From a virus, in IMG/VR virus record IMGVR_UViG_3300043395_003089, positions 25,168-89,167 of that record: 64,000 nucleotides of DNA; one strand, written 5' to 3'. Of this stretch, positions 61,675 through 64,000 are shown in pieces; positions within the stretch are counted from its first letter, which is position 1, and each line of letters opens with the position of its first letter. The notes beneath the pieces are model-generated. The model was not told the DNA's origin, ran no database searches, and worked only from the letters and a program-made list of their open reading frames with translations. The position numbers and the translations under genes are program-made.

Positions 61675-61680
61675 TAAGCT
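61675..61680 (+). promoter_or_regulatory. Leaderless-type promoter (TAAGCT) of gene at 61688
   Basis: TTCTAAGCT ends 7 bases before the GTG start. Confidence 0.5.
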
Positions 61681-61687
61681 CGGTCGG

Positions 61688-61981
61688 GTGAACGTCCCCA
61701 ACGTCGCCCCCAACATGCCTCACGTGCTGCCCGGCATGCCGAACGCAGCCCCCAACGCGCCCGTTGCGATGCCGTCGCAGCAAGCCGGCCAAGTGCAGCT
61801 CGGCTGCATGGGCTGCGGTCAGAAGGGCCTCGGCTCATACTGGGAGCGTGTGCCGTTGTGGGCCAAGATCGCTGTGCCGATCGGTGTGATCACCGCGGTC
61901 ATCGTGATCGCCGTCGCCGTCACGAATCGGCGCCGCGTACTGCCCTACGAGGCCTTCGCCGAGGAAGAGATCGACTACTAG
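61688..61981 (+). CDS. Single-span membrane protein with GLG motif (97 aa)
   Basis: A Pro/Met/Asn-rich N-terminus, QLGCMGCGQKGLGSYWERVPLW, then AKIAVPIGVITAVIVIAVAV as a span and an acidic tail. Shares LG...GLG...W before the span with the block at 49-51 kb. GTG start. Ends on a shared CTAG with the opposing gene. Confidence 0.65.
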   Translation: MNVPNVAPNMPHVLPGMPNAAPNAPVAMPSQQAGQVQLGCMGCGQKGLGSYWERVPLWAKIAVPIGVITAVIVIAVAVTNRRRVLPYEAFAEEEIDY

Positions 61982-62808
61982 CCCTCGGCCGGGTCATCGG
62001 TCGCCCATCCGGGCGGCACGTCGTCTGGGTCGAGCTTGAAGGCCTTTCGAGGCGGCGCCGCGGGTTGCTCCGGGGCCGTGTGCACAGCTGGCGGTGGCGG
62101 CTTGGCGAGCACTTCCTCGCGCTTCGGGAGCCGCTTGCTGAATGTCGGCTCGATGGTGCACGAGCCCGGCCCGAAAATCACGTCGTAGGTACCCGAGATC
62201 ACTGCATGACGCTTGATCTCCGCGATCAGCTCCTCGTCGGTCTTGTCAGCGGCACCCCACTGGACCGTATCCTTGCGCCAGCGCTCCATTTCTGCGGCGA
62301 GCTCGCCATACGCGAGGTTATTCGCTCGGTGGTACATGTATCGTCTGTGCGCGGCTTCCTCGGGGCTCTGATACGTTCCGATGACGATCGTTTTCCCGGA
62401 GATATCGCGTCCCATTGCCCGGAACCCCTGCCCGTTGGCGTAAACACCTTCGTAACCACTCTTAAGCTTTGGGTTCTTGTGGAGCACGTCTAGATCGATC
62501 GCGGAGGTTGCCGTGCTCGGGATCGCGCCGAAGTTTCCACCCTTGAGCGTGGCGATGGCCTTAGCGAACGCGCGGTCAGGTAGCCAGTCGGCGTCGCCGC
62601 CCACAAGCAGGTCGTCGACGTGTCGCATGAGCATCGCGAGCCCGATTTGGGATGCTTGATCATCCGAGTTGATTCGGATGAGTGAACCGAAAGTCCTGGC
62701 CGCTTGCTGCCCCACAGCATTCAGTAGGGCCCAAAGCTCTGGGGACAGGGTTATCTTTGCGTGGTATCTACCGTGTTCGTCACGGAATGTCGCCGGTCGC
62801 CTCGCCAT
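61978..62808 (-). CDS. AP2-domain DNA-binding protein (276 aa)
   Basis: Start ATG 62808 (MARRPATFRDEHGRYHAKIT). About residues 120-175 (GYEGVYANGQGFRAMGRDISGKTIVIGTYQSPEEAAHRR) are an AP2-type DNA-binding domain. The first 60 residues are a helical or ribbon-like region, and the C-terminus is Pro-rich. No HNH motif, so probably a regulator or an inactivated relative of homing nucleases. Confidence 0.65.
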   Translation of the reverse strand: MARRPATFRDEHGRYHAKITLSPELWALLNAVGQQAARTFGSLIRINSDDQASQIGLAMLMRHVDDLLVGGDADWLPDRAFAKAIATLKGGNFGAIPSTATSAIDLDVLHKNPKLKSGYEGVYANGQGFRAMGRDISGKTIVIGTYQSPEEAAHRRYMYHRANNLAYGELAAEMERWRKDTVQWGAADKTDEELIAEIKRHAVISGTYDVIFGPGSCTIEPTFSKRLPKREEVLAKPPPPAVHTAPEQPAAPPRKAFKLDPDDVPPGWATDDPAEG

Positions 62809-62978
62809 GGGGTACATTTAGCCCATAATTCGGACGTCTCGCAACCGAGCTAGAGAGGGATCGGTATGGGATCCGTCACAGTCACGTCTGAGCCGAACTG
62901 GATTCTGGCGTTCGTTCGAGCTCGGATCCGTGATCCTTGAAGCGTAACTATTCGATCTTGTTCTTGACCTAAAAAGCG

Positions 62979-63113
62979 TTTTATGCTCCCATCGTTTTTT
63001 CGATCTCTACTAATTCGTTAGAGACGACCAAAATAATATTAGAAATAAGAGAGAATTATTTTGATCGTTCTAAACGAATTGGCGCGTTCCGAAAAAACGA
63101 TGGGAGCATAAAA
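62979..63113. repeat. 135-base AT-rich inverted repeat (24-base perfect outer arms)
   Basis: Outer arms TTTTATGCTCCCATCGTTTT... (62979-63002) and their exact complement (63090-63113). Inside is a second, imperfect pair around AATTCGTT/AACGAATT with about 24 of 29 matches. Centre near 63046. The block is about 70% A+T inside a GC-rich genome, in the 317-base divergent gap 62809-63125. The remainder of the gap has GGATCCG and CTCGGATCC words but nothing else I can name. Candidate origin, mobile-element remnant or invertible segment. Confidence 0.8.
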
Positions 63114-63125
63114 AGGATTTTGTGT

Positions 63126-63782
63126 ATGGGTAGAAAGCGCAACGAAGAAATCCCGCAACATCCAACAGTTGGCCGCGAAGTCGTCGTCTTCACGAAGTAC
63201 GGCGCCGATCGCTACGGCGTCACCGTGACGTGCCCGCAGTGCCAAGCTGTGAGGGTCAAGGCCCTGACGGAGATTCGCGCGGCGGTCGCACGCGGCGGCT
63301 TTACGGGGCGCTGCCTGTTCTGTGCCGATCCCAAGCCTAGGGGCCATCTCGGGCTGGGGCGCTTTCGGCTCCCCGATGGTTTCATCGCGATCGATGAACG
63401 CGGGATCGTCGATGGCGCCGAGCTCGCGCTCCATCGGCGGATCCGCGGCTGGCCGGCGACCGGCCCAGCATGGATCGTTGAGCAGCATTGGCTCATGGCC
63501 AAGTTGCTCGGGCGCCCGCTGCACAAATACGAGCGCGTCGTGCATCGCAACGGCCGGCGCGACGACAACCGGCTCGAAAACTTGGAGCTGGTGATCGTCT
63601 ACCCGGACGGCAGAACGCGCCCGGTGTTGGAGGCCCTCACCAGCGCTCGAAGCCTGATCGAGCGCTACGAGGCCGAGGAGCAGCTCCTACGTGAAGCTCA
63701 AGAGTCGCGGCCCCAAGAGGCCGACTTGAGCGGTCCGTCGACGGCGGCGAGCACCTCATCGAATGTGAGCCCGGCCGAGTAG
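63126..63782 (+). CDS. HNH endonuclease with zinc ribbon (218 aa)
   Basis: N-terminal CPQC/CLFC ribbon, then EQHWLMAKLLGRPLHKYERVVHRNGRRDDNRLENLEL, an HNH_3-type nuclease motif. Start ATG 63126 with AAGGA upstream, just after the inverted repeat. A mobile nuclease or a replication/packaging cutter. Its end overlaps the opposing partial gene by 85 bases. Confidence 0.75.
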   Translation: MGRKRNEEIPQHPTVGREVVVFTKYGADRYGVTVTCPQCQAVRVKALTEIRAAVARGGFTGRCLFCADPKPRGHLGLGRFRLPDGFIAIDERGIVDGAELALHRRIRGWPATGPAWIVEQHWLMAKLLGRPLHKYERVVHRNGRRDDNRLENLELVIVYPDGRTRPVLEALTSARSLIERYEAEEQLLREAQESRPQEADLSGPSTAASTSSNVSPAE

Positions 63783-64000
63783 TCGGTGTCGTCGTGCCGA
63801 CCGGCGAGAACGCCGTAGTTCTGGTGGTCGCTGAATGCGTTGGGCCCGAAACGAAACCCGTGGCCACCCTGGAATTGCTGGGGCCCATGCCCCGAGATCG
63901 TGCGCGAGCGCATCACGCGCCGCCCGTTGCAGAGCAACACGTATTCGTTCGGCTTGGCACCGTCGGTGTAGCCCTGGCCGTACGGCTGCGCGTAGACCGT
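63698..64000 (-). CDS. Partial gene, C-terminal 100 residues, running off the right edge
   Basis: Open minus-strand frame from the window edge (PYGQGYTDGAKPNEY) to the stop at 63698. Gly/Asn/Gln-rich, ending GPLKSASWGRDS. Possibly a structural protein; start lies outside the window. Not recognised. Confidence 0.5.
   Translation of the reverse strand, partial: TVYAQPYGQGYTDGAKPNEYVLLCNGRRVMRSRTISGHGPQQFQGGHGFRFGPNAFSDHQNYGVLAGRHDDTDYSAGLTFDEVLAAVDGPLKSASWGRDS

Noticed and set aside
62979-63113. Inverted repeat as a hairpin telomere-resolution site
   Set aside because: The centre is a loop of about 11 unpaired bases rather than a continuous palindrome, and no protelomerase-like protein is seen in the window.
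1-64000. CRISPR array or defence island
   Set aside because: No set of regularly spaced short repeats with unique spacers, and no Cas, restriction or abortive-infection genes; the single methyltransferases lack restriction partners.

Overview
The window is a gene-dense, GC-rich stretch of a phage or virus-like element. It has about 125 mostly short genes on both strands, ATGA/GTGA stop-start overlaps throughout, endolysin-type enzymes, receptor-binding spikes, small nucleases, DNA methyltransferases and a tyrosine recombinase. I see no tRNA, rRNA or CRISPR array. A deltaproteobacterial/Myxococcota-like host is my inference. It rests on the GC-rich base composition, a lipoprotein whose start after its lipobox looks typical of that group, and a parS-like palindrome one base from the form I recall for Myxococcus xanthus. 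No terminase, portal, tail tube, tape measure, FtsK/HerA packaging ATPase or DNA polymerase is recognisable here, so the element probably extends beyond both ends.

Layout. 1-2.8 kb: end of a UvrD-like helicase, a frameshifted gene and a Dam-like methyltransferase. 2.9-5.0 kb: a run of tiny arginine/lysine-rich proteins and single-span membrane proteins. 5-11.8 kb: mostly leftward genes, including a DUF4326-like protein, a 959-residue SGNH hydrolase with three internal repeats and a 2OG-Fe(II) oxygenase. 11.8-24.0 kb: a long leftward, tightly coupled run of small genes with an integrase, an adenine methyltransferase, zinc proteins and a lipoprotein. 24.0-24.4 kb: a divergent control region with two good sigma-70-type promoters, repeated ACTCGGAT boxes and the parS-like palindrome, flanked by a small DNA-binding-protein candidate.

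25-37.4 kb: host-contact module. It encodes a GH25 lysozyme, two fibres with a shared repeat, two beta-helix spikes, a sugar-nucleotide reductase, a methyltransferase, a glycosyltransferase and a cell-wall hydrolase. 37.4-44 kb: structural module with basic micro-proteins, a thioredoxin and two neighbouring beta-rich proteins that I propose as capsid proteins. One of these follows a leader of five tandem hairpins. A Gly-rich membrane protein is also here. 44-54 kb: a regulator, a MazG-like enzyme, an HNH-AP2 nuclease, a transglutaminase-like cysteine protein and a rightward block of proteins carrying a C-terminal membrane anchor with a shared WYKTP motif. 54-64 kb: a 721-residue coiled-coil protein, endonuclease VII-like and other HNH/AP2 proteins, and a 135-base AT-rich inverted repeat.

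Three themes run across the window. First, about forty genes have a TANNNT hexamer ending mostly 6-7 bases before the start codon, which predicts leaderless mRNAs. About a third of these also carry a TGGCAGANCAGCG box, while the proposed capsid genes use strong Shine-Dalgarno leaders instead. Second, many proteins are single-span membrane proteins sharing short motifs (LRGxGLG near the N-terminus, WYKTPxGI at the anchor), which suggests a virion with a membrane. Third, several protamine-like peptides could condense the genome. My working hypothesis is a large membrane-containing, perhaps tailless, virus of a myxobacterium-like host. The capsid assignment is inference and needs structure prediction.
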